Shown: one piece after another, positions 20,012 through 29,878 of the stretch
How the letters are laid out: each line of letters begins with the position of its first letter
How positions within the stretch are numbered: the first letter of the stretch is position 1
From: Trichodelitschia bisporula
Lineage: Eukaryota; Ascomycota; Dothideomycetes; Phaeotrichales; Phaeotrichaceae
Length of the DNA: 31,378 nucleotides
Direction of reading: 5' to 3'
NCBI GenBank assembly: GCA_010356995.1
Contig: ML996706.1
Coordinates: 645,310 to 676,687 of the forward strand
Program-made: the position numbers and the translations under genes
Notes under the pieces: generated by a model
Database searches by the model: none
What the model was told of the DNA's origin: nothing
The model's input: the letters and a program-made list of their open reading frames with translations, nothing else

Positions 20012-22074
20012 CTATTCAAAGACGATAGCCTCGAGCTCACCCCGCTGCTTCTGTTTGATCCACCCCCGAATCAGGGCCAGGCGGTATATGAAGCAAAAGC
20101 CCACGCGGCGGAAACGGGGCTCCCCCGGGACAATACGCTCCACCAGCAGCCCCAGGCTCGCAACATCTCGATCCTCCTCAGGCACACTTTCGTCAGAATC
20201 GTCCCGCGCCCACGCCAGCGGGAAAATGTTCCAATCGCGCCCCTCGACCTCACTCAACGGCCGGTACATGCCGCCCGTATCCCAGGTGCAGAAGATCCCG
20301 TCCTCCGCATCCCACCCCTCCATGCACCACCCCAGCCTTGGATGGGGATACCCAGCGCGCGTCTCCGTCGGCTTGGGGGTCACCTTGATGAGACACACGC
20401 GCAGTTTCGCCACTGCGAAGCCCACCTCGCCGTACGGATTCAGGCCCTTGATCGGGACGTCGATGTCGTCAATCTCAATGAGATCGCCCCACGATCCCAT
20501 ATTCGTCGTCCCTATGGGCCCATTGTCAACAGATGCCCAGGACCACGATGGGCCCCGCGGTTCGGGTGGATGGCTACTGCGCCCGCCAATACCTTGCCAC
20601 CCCAGCTCTTCGACGAAGTTGTCCCGCCATAGCCCGGCGACGTACTCGCCCTTCACCAACCCGGCCGCCTTAGCCGCCTGCGCCAGCCCCGAGAGCGCGG
20701 GGAGTTTGTCGGACGGGTTCGTCAGCTTGCGCTCCGAGTACTCAGATAGTATGGTCTGCCAGCGCGTCGAGCCGCGCGGCGCACCTTGGAAGTACGGGCC
20801 GTGGCGCTCTTCGAGAGAGTACTCGGTCCCCGTCTGGACCCAGCCATCTTCGGTCCGGAAATGCGCCAGGCACTCGTAGCACGCTTGCGAGGTGGCGAAG
20901 TGCAGCTTGCGCATCGGGAGGTAGCGTTCCTGCAGCGTCCAGGCGCGCACCGAGATCGGCTCGTCGGCCATCTTGGCGTGGTCGGTGTTGAATGCTGCCA
21001 GGCCCTGGGGGACGTAGAAGGCGTACACGGTGCCGGAGACGCCGCTGATGGTGGTCGACAGGGGAATGTTCCGGCGCTCGCCGCGCGAACCCAGAAAGCC
21101 TTCGGTGTCGGAGGCGCCACGTGAGGCAATAATCGTCAGGTATGACTTCGCGTACACGCCGGCCATGCGCGCGGCCTCGTACTCCCAGTCCGCACGGTCG
21201 TCCTGGATGATGCACAGGCTGTCGATCCACAGGTATCTCAAGCCCAGCGTGCGGGTGAGGCGAACAGCGTCCTTGAACGTCTGCGGCATGGCCGATACTG
21301 ATATGGCCTTTTTGCGGTCCTGAAGGGTGTCCTTGGTGGTTAGGAGTTCGCGTGTGGGCCCCCAGCAGTGGCTCAGGGCGACATATGGTGCGGAGCCACC
21401 GCCCGGTTCGAGCAGTTTGACGATGCCGTCCGGGCCGTCCAGGTCGAGAATACGAGTGGGGAGGTCATACTGCAGCGGCGGATGATTGTGGCCGTCACAT
21501 TCCTTGAGCCATGTTTGAAAGCGGGCGAGTACAGTGGGGTGCATCGGGTCGGGATACACGATACGCCCGCTGAAGCGGGATCCGAGGGGTGAGTCTGAAG
21601 GTCAGCTGTGGGAATAGACTAGCCTGCAGTTCGGCAAGAGCACAACGCACCATCTTCCACGCAGTATCCCGCCGCGGCGATGAGGTACACGTTATGACTA
21701 TCCCGGGCGGGACTCAACACCATGAAGCCGTCGGCGTCCTCGCGCTTGCACATCCACAGCTGGTAGACTGGCGGGCCGTCGTTGTCGCGCGCGACGTATC
21801 CGGAATCTTTGTTTCCCTCCTCGATCAACGCCTCCACACGGACGATGCCTCTGTCGATCAGCTGGCATATCGGGCAGGCGGCGGCTGCCGTGCGAAGGGC
21901 GGCGAGTGAGGGGTGGTGAGGGACGCCGAGCACGCGGGGCTCTTCGGAGGAGCCTGACGGCATATAGGGAACGAGATCATGGTCGTCGAGGGGACGGTGG
22001 AAGCTGGGCAGCCATTTGGGGAAGTCGGGGAGGTTGAAGAAGTCAATATTTTTGCAGATGGAGCACAGAGCCAT
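20012..22074 (-). CDS. heterokaryon-incompatibility (HET) domain protein
   Basis: A member of the large HET family; some members trigger cell death after fusion of unlike strains, but most are uncharacterised. Exons are 22074-21651 and 21594-20012, with a 56-nt phase-1 intron (donor GTGCGT, branch GCTGAC), giving 668 residues. The N-terminus MALCSICKNIDF and a second ACPICQLI pair of cysteines (about 66-71) are usual in this family. The HET domain has its three blocks: YVALSHCWGP (212-221), LRYLWIDSLCIIQDD (260-274) and DWEYEAARMAGVYAKSYLTI (277-296), followed by ASRGASDTEGFLGSRG. The C-terminal half has SVRAWTLQERYLPMRKLHF and WSWASVDNGPI, conserved in many HET proteins, but no NACHT, WD40 or ankyrin part. 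The intact frame suggests a working gene. The 20-kb neighbourhood lacks an obvious partner. Confidence 0.92.
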
Positions 22075-22112
22075 TGCGGATTACTGTAGCTCAGAAGCCT
22101 TAATTCAAGATG

Positions 22113-22150
22113 AAGCCCAAGCTCAAGCTCAAGCTCAAGCTTCAAGCTCC
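22113..22150 (+). repeat. 6-bp tandem repeat (AAGCTC)n
   Basis: Three perfect AAGCTC units (22119-22136) with flanking imperfect ones, starting 45-80 bp upstream of the HET start codon. Confidence 0.85.
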
Positions 22151-22229
22151 AGAAACCTCAGCTGAATGGCGGGGTAGATATGTCCTGTACCCCTGCTGCC
22201 TCAGCTGCAATGTGCTTTTGGATATCGCT

Positions 22230-22280
22230 GGACGCCTAATGCCACAGGACGCCTAATGCCACAGGACGCCTAATGCCATC
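22230..22280 (+). repeat. 17-bp tandem repeat, three copies
   Basis: Unit GGACGCCTAATGCCACA begins at 22230, 22247 and 22264; the third copy diverges in its last bases. Confidence 0.9.
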
Positions 22281-22416
22281 AAACGCATAGATGCCGAAAA
22301 TTAGGAGCTGAGATTCGTTCCAGATCTACAACGTGCATTAGCCTCACTAAAACCATGCGCTCGCCATGCAGTTCGCCCAACGCGGCAGCCCCATATGTAT
22401 CTGCCCCTGCCCTCCC

Positions 22417-22440
22417 GCCATGCAGCCATGCAGCCATGCA
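22417..22440 (+). repeat. 8-bp tandem repeat, three exact copies
   Basis: GCCATGCA is repeated three times without change, just beyond the DUF3112-type gene's stop codon. Confidence 0.85.
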
Positions 22441-22467
22441 TATTACCCCCACCGTGAACCCAAATAT

Positions 22468-23499
22468 TTATTGCCGCCCCTCTGCCTCGCTCTTCTCCCC
22501 GCTCCCATGTACACTCCCCCGCACTGCACTCGACGACCGCTTCCCCTCATCGACCTCCATGCGCACCGCCGGTCTCCCAACCGAGTAACTCCCCGCTCCA
22601 TGCGCGCCATCTCGCACCCAAAACCGACGGTCCACGCGCGAGAACGCGTACCCAAGCGCAACAAGCACCTCAACCGCGAACCCAGATCCATAAAACGCCC
22701 CTCGACTGAGATATCCCGGCAGCGGCTGCGTGAGCGGCACAGGACCCTTCCACTGCACGCCGGCCTTGTAAGCGGCGCCGAACGTCACTAACGCGCTGCC
22801 AAGCACGAGGACCGCCAGCTTCGCATGCCATGACCCGGAGCCGAAGGGATCGCGCGGCCCGCGGAGGCACAGGAGTATAATCGGCACCGGCGCAAACGCC
22901 ATGGCTGTAAACAGCGTCACGCCGTAGAGCACCACGTCGTGGTCATGGCGGCGGGCGACGGTATCGAGGGTGTAGAAGGAGTGCACGACGACGGTGATCA
23001 TGGCGGCGATGGTGGCGGCGATTACGCCATAGGCCACGCGAAAGGCTGCCGTGGTCGTCGGGTGCCAGCCGAAGACTGGGTGGGCCGAGCGGAGCATGCG
23101 CTGCACAAAAATCAGGTTTACGATGTAGAGCAGCACGACACCGGCGGCGGTGAAGACGGTTGCCGCGATGGAGAGGCTGAGGTCGCGGGGTTCGGCGGTA
23201 GAGGCGATGCGAAGGATGCAGGTGACAACGCGAGCCATGGAGAAACCTACCATTTTGAAAATTAGCGGAGCTTCACAGCATCGAAACGGCGACAAACCAA
23301 ACATCAAGAGCGAGAGCCGGAACTTGTGCTTTTCACGCTTGTTGCGCTGGAAAATAATCATATGCAAAGCAGCCGCGGTGATGAACAGCGCTAGAAAGAC
23401 AGCAGTTATCGGGACATCAGTATGAACGGAAGGCCGACCGCCCAACGGCCAACCGTCGGGGAGGTATGGCGGTTTGGGTCGAGGGCTAGGGCTAGCCAT
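22468..23499 (-). CDS. seven-helix membrane protein, DUF3112 family
   Basis: A fungal integral membrane protein of unknown function. Exons are proposed as 23499-23298 and 23246-22468, with a 51-nt phase-1 intron (donor GTTTGT, branch GCTAAT, acceptor GTAG), giving 326 residues. The intron has no stop codon, so the unspliced frame also reads through (343 residues). Splicing is preferred because it joins KFRLSLLMFG to FSMARVVTCILRIA, giving the family-typical FGFSMARVVTC in helix 2. Seven hydrophobic helices follow the proline-rich N-terminus, including VPITAVFLALFITAAALHMI, AATVFTAAGVVLLYIVNLIF and VVLYGVTLFTAMAFAPVPII. The last 50 residues are hydrophilic and Ser/Gly/Glu-rich, presumably cytosolic. 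The layout recalls other fungal seven-helix families with unknown ligands. The family name is from memory. Confidence 0.75.
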   Translation of the reverse strand: MASPSPRPKPPYLPDGWPLGGRPSVHTDVPITAVFLALFITAAALHMIIFQRNKREKHKFRLSLLMFGLSPFRCCEAPLIFKMVGFSMARVVTCILRIASTAEPRDLSLSIAATVFTAAGVVLLYIVNLIFVQRMLRSAHPVFGWHPTTTAAFRVAYGVIAATIAAMITVVVHSFYTLDTVARRHDHDVVLYGVTLFTAMAFAPVPIILLCLRGPRDPFGSGSWHAKLAVLVLGSALVTFGAAYKAGVQWKGPVPLTQPLPGYLSRGAFYGSGFAVEVLVALGYAFSRVDRRFWVRDGAHGAGSYSVGRPAVRMEVDEGKRSSSAVRGSVHGSGEKSEAEGRQ

Positions 23500-24023
23500 T
23501 GAAGGAGCAAAAACAACGAGGCGATGATCATGTTATGGGTTTTTTGGGGTCACTTGTATGGTACCCGACCGAGGAAGACGGGTAGAGAAATGCCGCGTGG
23601 GATGGAGGCGAAGTTGGAACATGCCAGCGGCTTTGCATTCCTAGGTACATGAGCACGCGCGTCGTGTGACGTGCAGAAGGGGGGGAGCGGGGGTGTTTGT
23701 CTGTCCATTGAATGGACCAGCTGAAGAAAACTAGGTAGTCATATTCCGAAGCAGTGACGGAAGAATTTGGCCAACAGAGGGCGCATCAAGCCTTTTCGGA
23801 TCCGAGAAGCTTTGGGTGCGGGGCATACCCGTATTTGCGGCAGTCCGGAACCAAACGTGTGAAATCGCCGCCCGTAGCCCTTAACGCCGATGCATGTGGC
23901 GCGTTGCGGCAACTTCTGGGCGATCGCTAAGGTGATGCCACAGTATGAGGAAGCATTACGTGGATGCGGAGCTATCACGAACAGACTGGCCCAAGGCGGT
24001 CCACTACTTCAGGATGCACCGCC
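23500..24023. other. intergenic, DUF3112-gene promoter / SUV3 3' region
   Basis: A 524-bp gap. A minus-strand 79-codon frame (23978-23739) has no family resemblance. A TGACGT (CRE/ATF-type core) occurs at about 23668. A G-run lies at 23678-23692. Nothing else is recognised. Confidence 0.4.
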
Positions 24024-26474
24024 TCAAAAGCGGGGAACGGGGTGCTCTCGCTGATGGCCCTCATCAGTGCCCTCATCAGTGCCCTCAGCGGTTTGAGCGT
24101 CATTGGGTCCCCCAGTATCTCCAGTGTCCACCGTCTCCATAGACTTCCCAGTCTCCCCAGTCTCCCCAATCCCCGCAGCCTCAATGCGAGGCTCGTCAAC
24201 AAATAACCCATCGTCCTCCAGGTCCACCCCGGGGTATTCGCCCTCGTCGTCCGCCAACTCGGGACCAAGTTCATCCGCTTCTGCGCCAAGTTGCTGCTGT
24301 GATAGTGAAGACATGCGCTTACGCAGCTCCTGCCGCATGAGGCGCAGCTTGGCGTACGTCAGGCTCAACTGGTCGAGCGTTGTCTCGATGGCCTGCTCCA
24401 CGAGGTTCTTGGTGTGCATGGCGAGCGGGCGAGACGTGAAGACGCCCGGGAAGCGGAAGCTGAGCCACAGGTACAACACGATTCCCTTGTGCAGCGTCTC
24501 GAGCTTCTTCAGCGCCTCACGGTCCCCCTGGGGCGGATTGTCCAGTACTTCGAGCTTCAGATTCTCAATCTCGAGCAGCCCGCCGCCTTTCTGCTTGGCG
24601 ATGCAACTGGCCAGCTCGTGCATCAATACCTTCATGGCGGGGTTGCGCGCGTTCGCTGGAGCCGCAGTCAGCAGAATGCGGTCAGCAACAGTCAGATTCT
24701 TCACAGGGTGGATGGCGTCGGCGATAAGCAGCTGGTCGCGCAGGGAGCACAGATGGAAGCGCGGGCTCATTAGCGCAATGTCGTGCAGACGCTGGATGAT
24801 ATAACTGAAGGGCGTGCCAGGCGGAAAGTAGCTGGAAAAACGCTGCACGACGTTCGCTGGTGGAAAGATTCCAGCCGACTCGAGCGGCGCTGGCTCCGTC
24901 TCGAGCGCCTTCCTGACGATGTGATAGTCGCGCCCCTCGAGTGTCGTCACCAGCCCGACATTGTCCGGCACGCACGCGGCCGGTGGCGCGGGGAAGAGCT
25001 CCTTCGCCTGCGTAGCGGTGCGGTACCTCCCAGCGCGGCCCGCGATCTGGCGGATGTCGCTGATCGGTAACGTGCGCAAGATGTGGCCGTTGCTCTTGGC
25101 TATCGACTCGAAAATCACCCTTTTGATGCTCAGATTGAGTCCCATTCCCACGGCGTCGCTCGCAACTAGGAAGTCGTAATCATTGTCTGGGTCGTTGAAG
25201 AGGCGCGCCTGTGCGGCCCGCGTTTCGGGCGGCAGGCTGCCGTACACGACGGCCACTTTCCTGCCCGTCATCTTCTGGATCTGATTGCGTAGGGAGTGGA
25301 TGCCGAGCACCGAGAATGAAATTAGGCAGTCACCCTTGCGGAGCTTCGTCAGGTCGCCTTTCAGGCTACGTCCCTCCATACGCAGCGGCGTGAGGCGCTC
25401 GTAGGTGTGGACCTCGAGTTTGTCGCCGCAGATGGCCGCAAGCTCCTTCACCAGTGGCACCGCGCGCATCTCACCGCAGAGATGCAGTTCCCGCGCGCGC
25501 AGCCCTAGCACTGCACCCGTCCACGCCCAGCCGCGCTCCTTTGAGCCGAGCATCTGGATCTCATCGACCACCGCCACGTCGAGCTCTGTTGATAGCGGTA
25601 CCATCTCGACGGTGCAGCTCGTCATCTTCCAGTCCTTCGGCTGGCCTTCAGGCGCGCGCTGCTCCTCGCCGGTGACCAGCGCGCATGGCTTGCCGGAGTT
25701 ATTGAGTCGCGTATAAACCTCGTGGGCAAGCAGCCGCAGCGGGCCCGCGTAACATCCGGTCTCCGCCGCTTCCAGCCGTTTGAGCGCATGGTACGTTTTG
25801 CCTGAGTTGGTCGGTCCGACGTGCAGGTGGATGGTCCGCTGGTACTCGCGTGTCCTGGGGTACCACTCGGCGGGGAAGCGGAGGTCCGCCAGAGCTTGCT
25901 GGGTCTTGATGTCTTGCGCCGTAAAGTTGCGGCCGAGAACATGGCTGTAAAAGGCGTGCCTGAGCTGCGTGTCGAGCGTCTGCTCGCCGTTCTCGATGAA
26001 CATGCCAAACAGTGTGCGGAATTCGCCGCTCCGGCTGTGAATTTGGGATTCCATGTTCTTGCGAAAGTTGATAAAAGCCCGCTTAACGGCCTCCTCGGAA
26101 AGATCCTGGCTCTTCCATAGATATGCATTGGGGACATCTTCACCTAGCTTGGCGAGACGTGAGAGAATGACTTCTTGGGCTTCTGCGGGCGAGGGCGACT
26201 CTCGACCACGAGTCCACTTTCGGGTATCCTGGCGGGTCAGTGTCCGCGGGAGAGACAAGAATCGAGCATTTGGACTGACCTTGGGTTCGGGGAGCTTGAT
26301 ACGCGAAGAGGACCGGCTGTTCTGTACGCGACCGTGGGCACCGCCATGCTTGCGGCCCAGAGGAGAGCGGCTCAGGCCGATTTTCGCGTTTTGAGTCGAT
26401 CTCGCTCGTCTAGGCTGTAGCTGCGAGAAGGTGCAGAAGATGCAGACGGACGGCCGCCGGTGAAAGACTTGCAT
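24024..26474 (-). CDS. SUV3: Suv3 mitochondrial ATP-dependent RNA helicase
   Basis: The helicase of the mitochondrial degradosome, unwinding RNA for the exoribonuclease Dss1. The frame is open for 816 residues. A 51-nt stop-free candidate intron, 26279-26229 (AAG-GTCAGT, branch ACTGAC, acceptor CGCCAG), fits the window's intron pattern and would give 799 residues joining KLPEPK to DTRKWTRGR. The N-terminus is basic with few acids, a mitochondrial presequence. Unspliced numbering: Walker A GPTNSGKT (220-227), DEIQML (304-309), GEMRAVPLV, VVYGSLPPETRAAQARLF, ATSDAVG-type block VASDAVGMGLNLSIKRVIFE, motif VI SDIRQIAGRAGRY, then the Suv3 C-terminal domain ending near the coiled LRLMRQELRKRM. A final acidic tail (about 725-816) has GETGKSMETVDTGDTGG and repeated GTDE. 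The first ATG is taken as the start. Confidence 0.94.
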   Translation of the reverse strand: MQVFHRRPSVCIFCTFSQLQPRRARSTQNAKIGLSRSPLGRKHGGAHGRVQNSRSSSRIKLPEPKVSPNARFLSLPRTLTRQDTRKWTRGRESPSPAEAQEVILSRLAKLGEDVPNAYLWKSQDLSEEAVKRAFINFRKNMESQIHSRSGEFRTLFGMFIENGEQTLDTQLRHAFYSHVLGRNFTAQDIKTQQALADLRFPAEWYPRTREYQRTIHLHVGPTNSGKTYHALKRLEAAETGCYAGPLRLLAHEVYTRLNNSGKPCALVTGEEQRAPEGQPKDWKMTSCTVEMVPLSTELDVAVVDEIQMLGSKERGWAWTGAVLGLRARELHLCGEMRAVPLVKELAAICGDKLEVHTYERLTPLRMEGRSLKGDLTKLRKGDCLISFSVLGIHSLRNQIQKMTGRKVAVVYGSLPPETRAAQARLFNDPDNDYDFLVASDAVGMGLNLSIKRVIFESIAKSNGHILRTLPISDIRQIAGRAGRYRTATQAKELFPAPPAACVPDNVGLVTTLEGRDYHIVRKALETEPAPLESAGIFPPANVVQRFSSYFPPGTPFSYIIQRLHDIALMSPRFHLCSLRDQLLIADAIHPVKNLTVADRILLTAAPANARNPAMKVLMHELASCIAKQKGGGLLEIENLKLEVLDNPPQGDREALKKLETLHKGIVLYLWLSFRFPGVFTSRPLAMHTKNLVEQAIETTLDQLSLTYAKLRLMRQELRKRMSSLSQQQLGAEADELGPELADDEGEYPGVDLEDDGLFVDEPRIEAAGIGETGETGKSMETVDTGDTGGPNDAQTAEGTDEGTDEGHQREHPVPRF
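24053..24173 (-). repeat. short coding tandem repeats in the SUV3 tail
   Basis: A 12-bp unit (plus strand CCTCATCAGTGC, twice in a row and then partial, about 24058-24088) encodes GTDE repeats. A run of CCCAGTCTC-type 9-mers (about 24110-24170) encodes ETG/DTG repeats. The tail is likely variable in length between strains. Confidence 0.7.
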
Positions 26475-26722
26475 GGGAAGGTGGAGAGTAGTACTGTATT
26501 CCGGATGAGAATTATCTTGCGAACTTTCTCACCTCCGCCGTGCCGCCGCATTTATGCCTTGATGCCTGATTGACCAAGACCCCCCGCTGTCACCGCGAGA
26601 CGAGACGGACGTCACTGCATAGGAGCATCACTCCATACTCTTCGCCTTCCCCTCACCGTCAACTTTACGGGCCCTTTTGCTACATTCGCTGCGATTGGTC
26701 TGCCTTTGTCTCAATCGCCCCA
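26475..26722. promoter_or_regulatory. divergent promoter shared by SUV3 and SEC1
   Basis: 248 bp separate the two start codons. An ATTGG (inverted CCAAT box) at 26694-26698 lies only 25 bp before the SEC1 ATG but about 220 bp upstream of SUV3, so if used it more likely serves SUV3. A C/T-rich stretch (26636-26656) precedes SEC1. Sharing is inferred from geometry. Confidence 0.5.
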
Positions 26723-29042
26723 ATGGGCCTCTCACTTCTCCAGCTCCAGCGCGAGCGTCAGTGCCCCGCCGCACCCAGTTCGCACACAGTCCACAAGCTA
26801 ACCCGCCAGTTCTGCTCGATGTCGTGCGCAACACCGGCCGAGGAGACGTACGCCCTTCTCTGCCCCTCATTTTCCTTCCGCTAACAGCGTAGTGGAAAGT
26901 CATGGTGGTCGACGAGACCAGCCGCCGGTTGATCGACAACGTGGTGCGCGAAGACGACATCCTCCACGAAAACATCACAAGTATGCGTTCACTTCCTGTC
27001 TAGAGCCCTGCCAACGTCCAGACATTGAGCAGATCGAGCACCGCCGACCGATGAACCCAGACATGGATGCCATCTACATCCTGACACCGCAACCGCACAT
27101 CGTCGACTGCATCATGGCCGACTTCGAGCGCCGTCGGTATCGCCGAGCACACGTGCTGTGGACGTCGATCCTGCCCCCGCCGCTGCGTGAGCGCATAGAT
27201 CGTTCGAACACGGCGCGATCGCAGATTGCGGCGCTGCGAGTCCTGAGCCTCGACTACTACCCCCGCGAGGCGCAGCTCGTGACGTTCCGCGACCCATGGA
27301 GCTTCCCGATCCTCTACCACCCTGCGTGCAGCAACCTCGTACGGAACCACATTGCGGATCTTGCACAAAAGGTGTGTACTGTGCCTGCTTTATCGCCACT
27401 CTAACCGCTGCAGATCGTTGCCGTCTGCGTCGCCCTCGGCGAATACCCCACGATCCGCTTCTACCAACCCACGAACCCTCTCCCGACACACGAGTCGAGC
27501 GTGCTCTGCTCGTTTGTTGCCAAGGCGGTGCAGGATGAGATTGACGTTTACGCACAGTACCACGAGAACTTTCCACCCCCCAGCAACCGCCCGCGCGGCG
27601 CGCTGTACATCCTCGACCGCTCCATGGACCTGTGCGCGCCGTTCATCCACGAGTTCACATACCAAGCCATGGCGCATGACCTGCTCCCCATCCGCGAAGG
27701 TGACAAGGTGACGTACAAGACGATCCTCAATGAGGGCAAGCCGGAGGAAGAGGAAAAGGAGATAGAAATTGACGAAAAGGACACAATCTGGGTTGACAAC
27801 CGCCACCGCCACATGAAAGACACGATCGAGAAGCTGATGGGCGACTTCCAGCGCTTCATCGATGAGAACCCGCACTTCACCAACGCCGACAGCAATGCAA
27901 GCGTCAACACGATCAAGGACATGCTCGCTGGGCTCCCACAGTTTCAGGCGATGAAGGAGGCGTACTCGCTGCACCTAAGCATGGCACAGGACTGCATGAA
28001 CATCTTCCAGCGCCACAAGCTACCAGACCTCGCGTCGCTGGAGCAGTCGCTTGCCACCGGTTTGGACGAGGAGTACCGCAAGCCGAAGAACCTTGCGGAC
28101 CAGGTCGTGCGGATGCTCGACGAGGAGGACATCCAGCCGGGTGACCGCTTGCGCCTCATCGCTCTCTACCTTCTCTACAAAGACGGGCTGCTCCCGGCTG
28201 ATATTACCAAGTTGCTCGCGCACGCGCAGCTGCCGCCGCACGACCAAGAGGTGCTGCGCAACCTAGAGTTGCTTGGCGCCCGTGCGTTCAAGCCGCTCAA
28301 GGACACAAAGCCGCCACCACCACCTCTGTTCCCGAAGAAGCCAGCCCCGACGCAGGAAGAATACGGACTCTCCCGCTTCGAATCTGCGCTCAAGTTGCTG
28401 CTTGAGGAGCACGTGCGTGGCACTCTCGACCCGCTGGCGTTCCCGTACACGAAGCCGGACCTTGCCGCCGCCACGATCGATCCCGCCGCCGTGGTGTCCA
28501 ACGCCTCGCTGCGGTCTGCGAAGCCGACGTGGGCCAAGTCCAAACTGTCGTCCATTGAGCCACGGCAGCGTGTCATCGTCTTCATGTGCGGTGGTGCGAC
28601 GTACAGCGAGAGCCGCGCGTGTTACGAAATCTCAGCGCAGACGAGCCGCGATGTGGTGCTGGTAACAAGCCACATGCTTACGCCGGGGCTGTGGATGCGC
28701 CAACTGGGCGACTTGAGCTCGGATCGTCGACGCCTCGGACTGCCGGCCGACCAGCCGGCAAAGAAGGCTCCGGCTCATCTGTTCGAAGCGGAGGCGCCGA
28801 AACCGGTTTCAAAGGGGCCCGGGCCGGGGCCGGGGCCGGTGAAGCAGGGACTCCCAGGCAGGCCGGTGCCGACACAGCAGATGGCAGCGATGAATCTGAA
28901 CGGCGGCGCACCAGGGCGAGCTGGGGCATCGTCGGCGCCGCCGGCCGGCACTTCATCGGCATCAGGATCAGCTGGACCGCCGCCGGTGCTCAAGAAGGAC
29001 AAGGAAAAGAAGAAGCACCACTTCTTTGGATCGAAGAAGTAG
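26723..29042 (+). CDS. SEC1: Sec1/Munc18 (SM) protein of exocytosis
   Basis: It binds plasma-membrane SNARE complexes and promotes fusion of secretory vesicles. Exons are 26723-26756, 26810-26847, 26893-26980, 27022-27371 and 27414-29042; introns are 53, 45, 41 and 42 nt, giving 712 residues. The first three exons build the domain-1 start MGLSLLQLQRELLDVVRNTG and then GDWKVMVVDETSRRLIDNVV, matching fungal Sec1. Further landmarks are MDAIYILTP, RRAHVLWTSILPPPLRERI, LYILDRSMDLCAPFIHEFTY (the SM-family DRxxD-like block) and VIVFMCGGATYSESRACYEI near the end of the core. Residues from about 610 form a low-complexity tail (GPGPGPGP, Ala/Ser/Gly/Pro-rich) ending in lysines, KKDKEKKKHHFFGSKK. The early introns cluster in the first 120 codons, as is common in fungi. 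Confidence 0.95.
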
Positions 29043-29126
29043 CGTTCTCCGGCTTGCACTTAACTGTATCTTAGCGTAGTGGGATTAGCGTTCTGCTAGC
29101 AAATACCAGGTATCATCGGCGTTATG

Positions 29127-29799
29127 TCGTGGGAGACCAATGCCGGGCCTTGACCTTATTGGCTCCCCGCGATCTTCCCCCGCGGCTGCTGCTACGTCAC
29201 GCCAGCCTTCCCGCACCCCGCCGTGCCTTAGGCAGACGGCAGCGCGATCTGCTCAAGAGTCTGGCGGCTCGCTCTTCAGATAGATCTTGGTGGAAGTAAC
29301 TTGTTCATGCCCGCACCATACCCATCGTGACTTCCACACTTTTGCACGCCCCTGACATCGAGTCTGCCAGCGCCCCCCAGGGATCCTGCGGAGGCAAGAG
29401 AGCCCTGGGTGCTGACCCGGCAACTGGCAACAGCTCCCAGGAGGGAAGCTGGGCCAGGACCGTGACAGTGGCGGGCTTCGTCGCTGGCGTCTCCATGACT
29501 AGCAGACGGATTGGAGAGCAGGGTTAGTTACACAAAAACAGCTATTTCAAACTCACGATCCCTACTTGTGTCAGGAGCGTGCAAAAGTGTGGAAGTCACG
29601 ATGGGTATGGTGCAGGCATGAACAAGTTACTTCCACAAAGATCTATCTGAAGAGCGAGCCGCCAGACTCGTGAGCAGATCGCGCTGCCGTCTGCCTAAGG
29701 CACAGCGGGGTGCGGGAAGGCTGGCGTGACGTGGCAGCAGCCGCGGGGGAAGATCGCGGGGAGCCAATGAGGTTAAGGCCCGGCATTGGTCTCCCACGA
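29127..29799. mobile_element. foldback / MITE-like element with 231-bp inverted arms
   Basis: The left arm 29127-29357 and the right arm 29569-29799 are inverted copies of exactly equal length, with 8 mismatches and no gaps (about 96.5% identical); six of the eight are transitions. The ends read TCGTGGGAGACC and GGTCTCCCACGA. The 211-bp spacer (29358-29568) has a short plus-strand open frame without family resemblance. I see no obvious target-site duplication and no transposase. Candidates are a non-autonomous DNA transposon, or an inverted duplication able to make hairpin RNA. The high arm identity suggests youth or gene conversion between arms. Confidence 0.75.
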
Positions 29800-29870
29800 T
29801 ACTGGGTGGCTTCTGGAGTGCACTCTGTCCGCTTTAGGACTCTTGAACCAACTGTCCCTGCGACCACAGG

Positions 29871-29878
29871 TATATAAA
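29871..29878 (+). promoter_or_regulatory. TATA box candidate
   Basis: TATATAAA followed by a C/A/T-rich leader with repeated ATCCATCA (about 29915-29945), which is how strong fungal promoters and 5' UTRs often look. It starts 72 bp beyond the right arm of the foldback element. Confidence 0.4.

Larger units (their letters stand above)
22075..22467. other. intergenic, HET gene promoter with three short tandem repeats
   Basis: This 393-bp gap between the DUF3112 stop and the HET start has no gene. It contains three unrelated short tandem arrays, listed separately. Confidence 0.5.

Noticed and set aside
26570-26722. In-frame extension of SEC1 upstream of 26723
   Set aside because: The extension begins with TTG, not ATG, and lacks similarity to SM proteins. 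The ATG at 26723 gives the normal Sec1 N-terminus.
29127-29799. Reading the paired arms as long terminal repeats
   Set aside because: The arms are inverted, not direct, and no retroelement coding or primer-binding site is seen between them.
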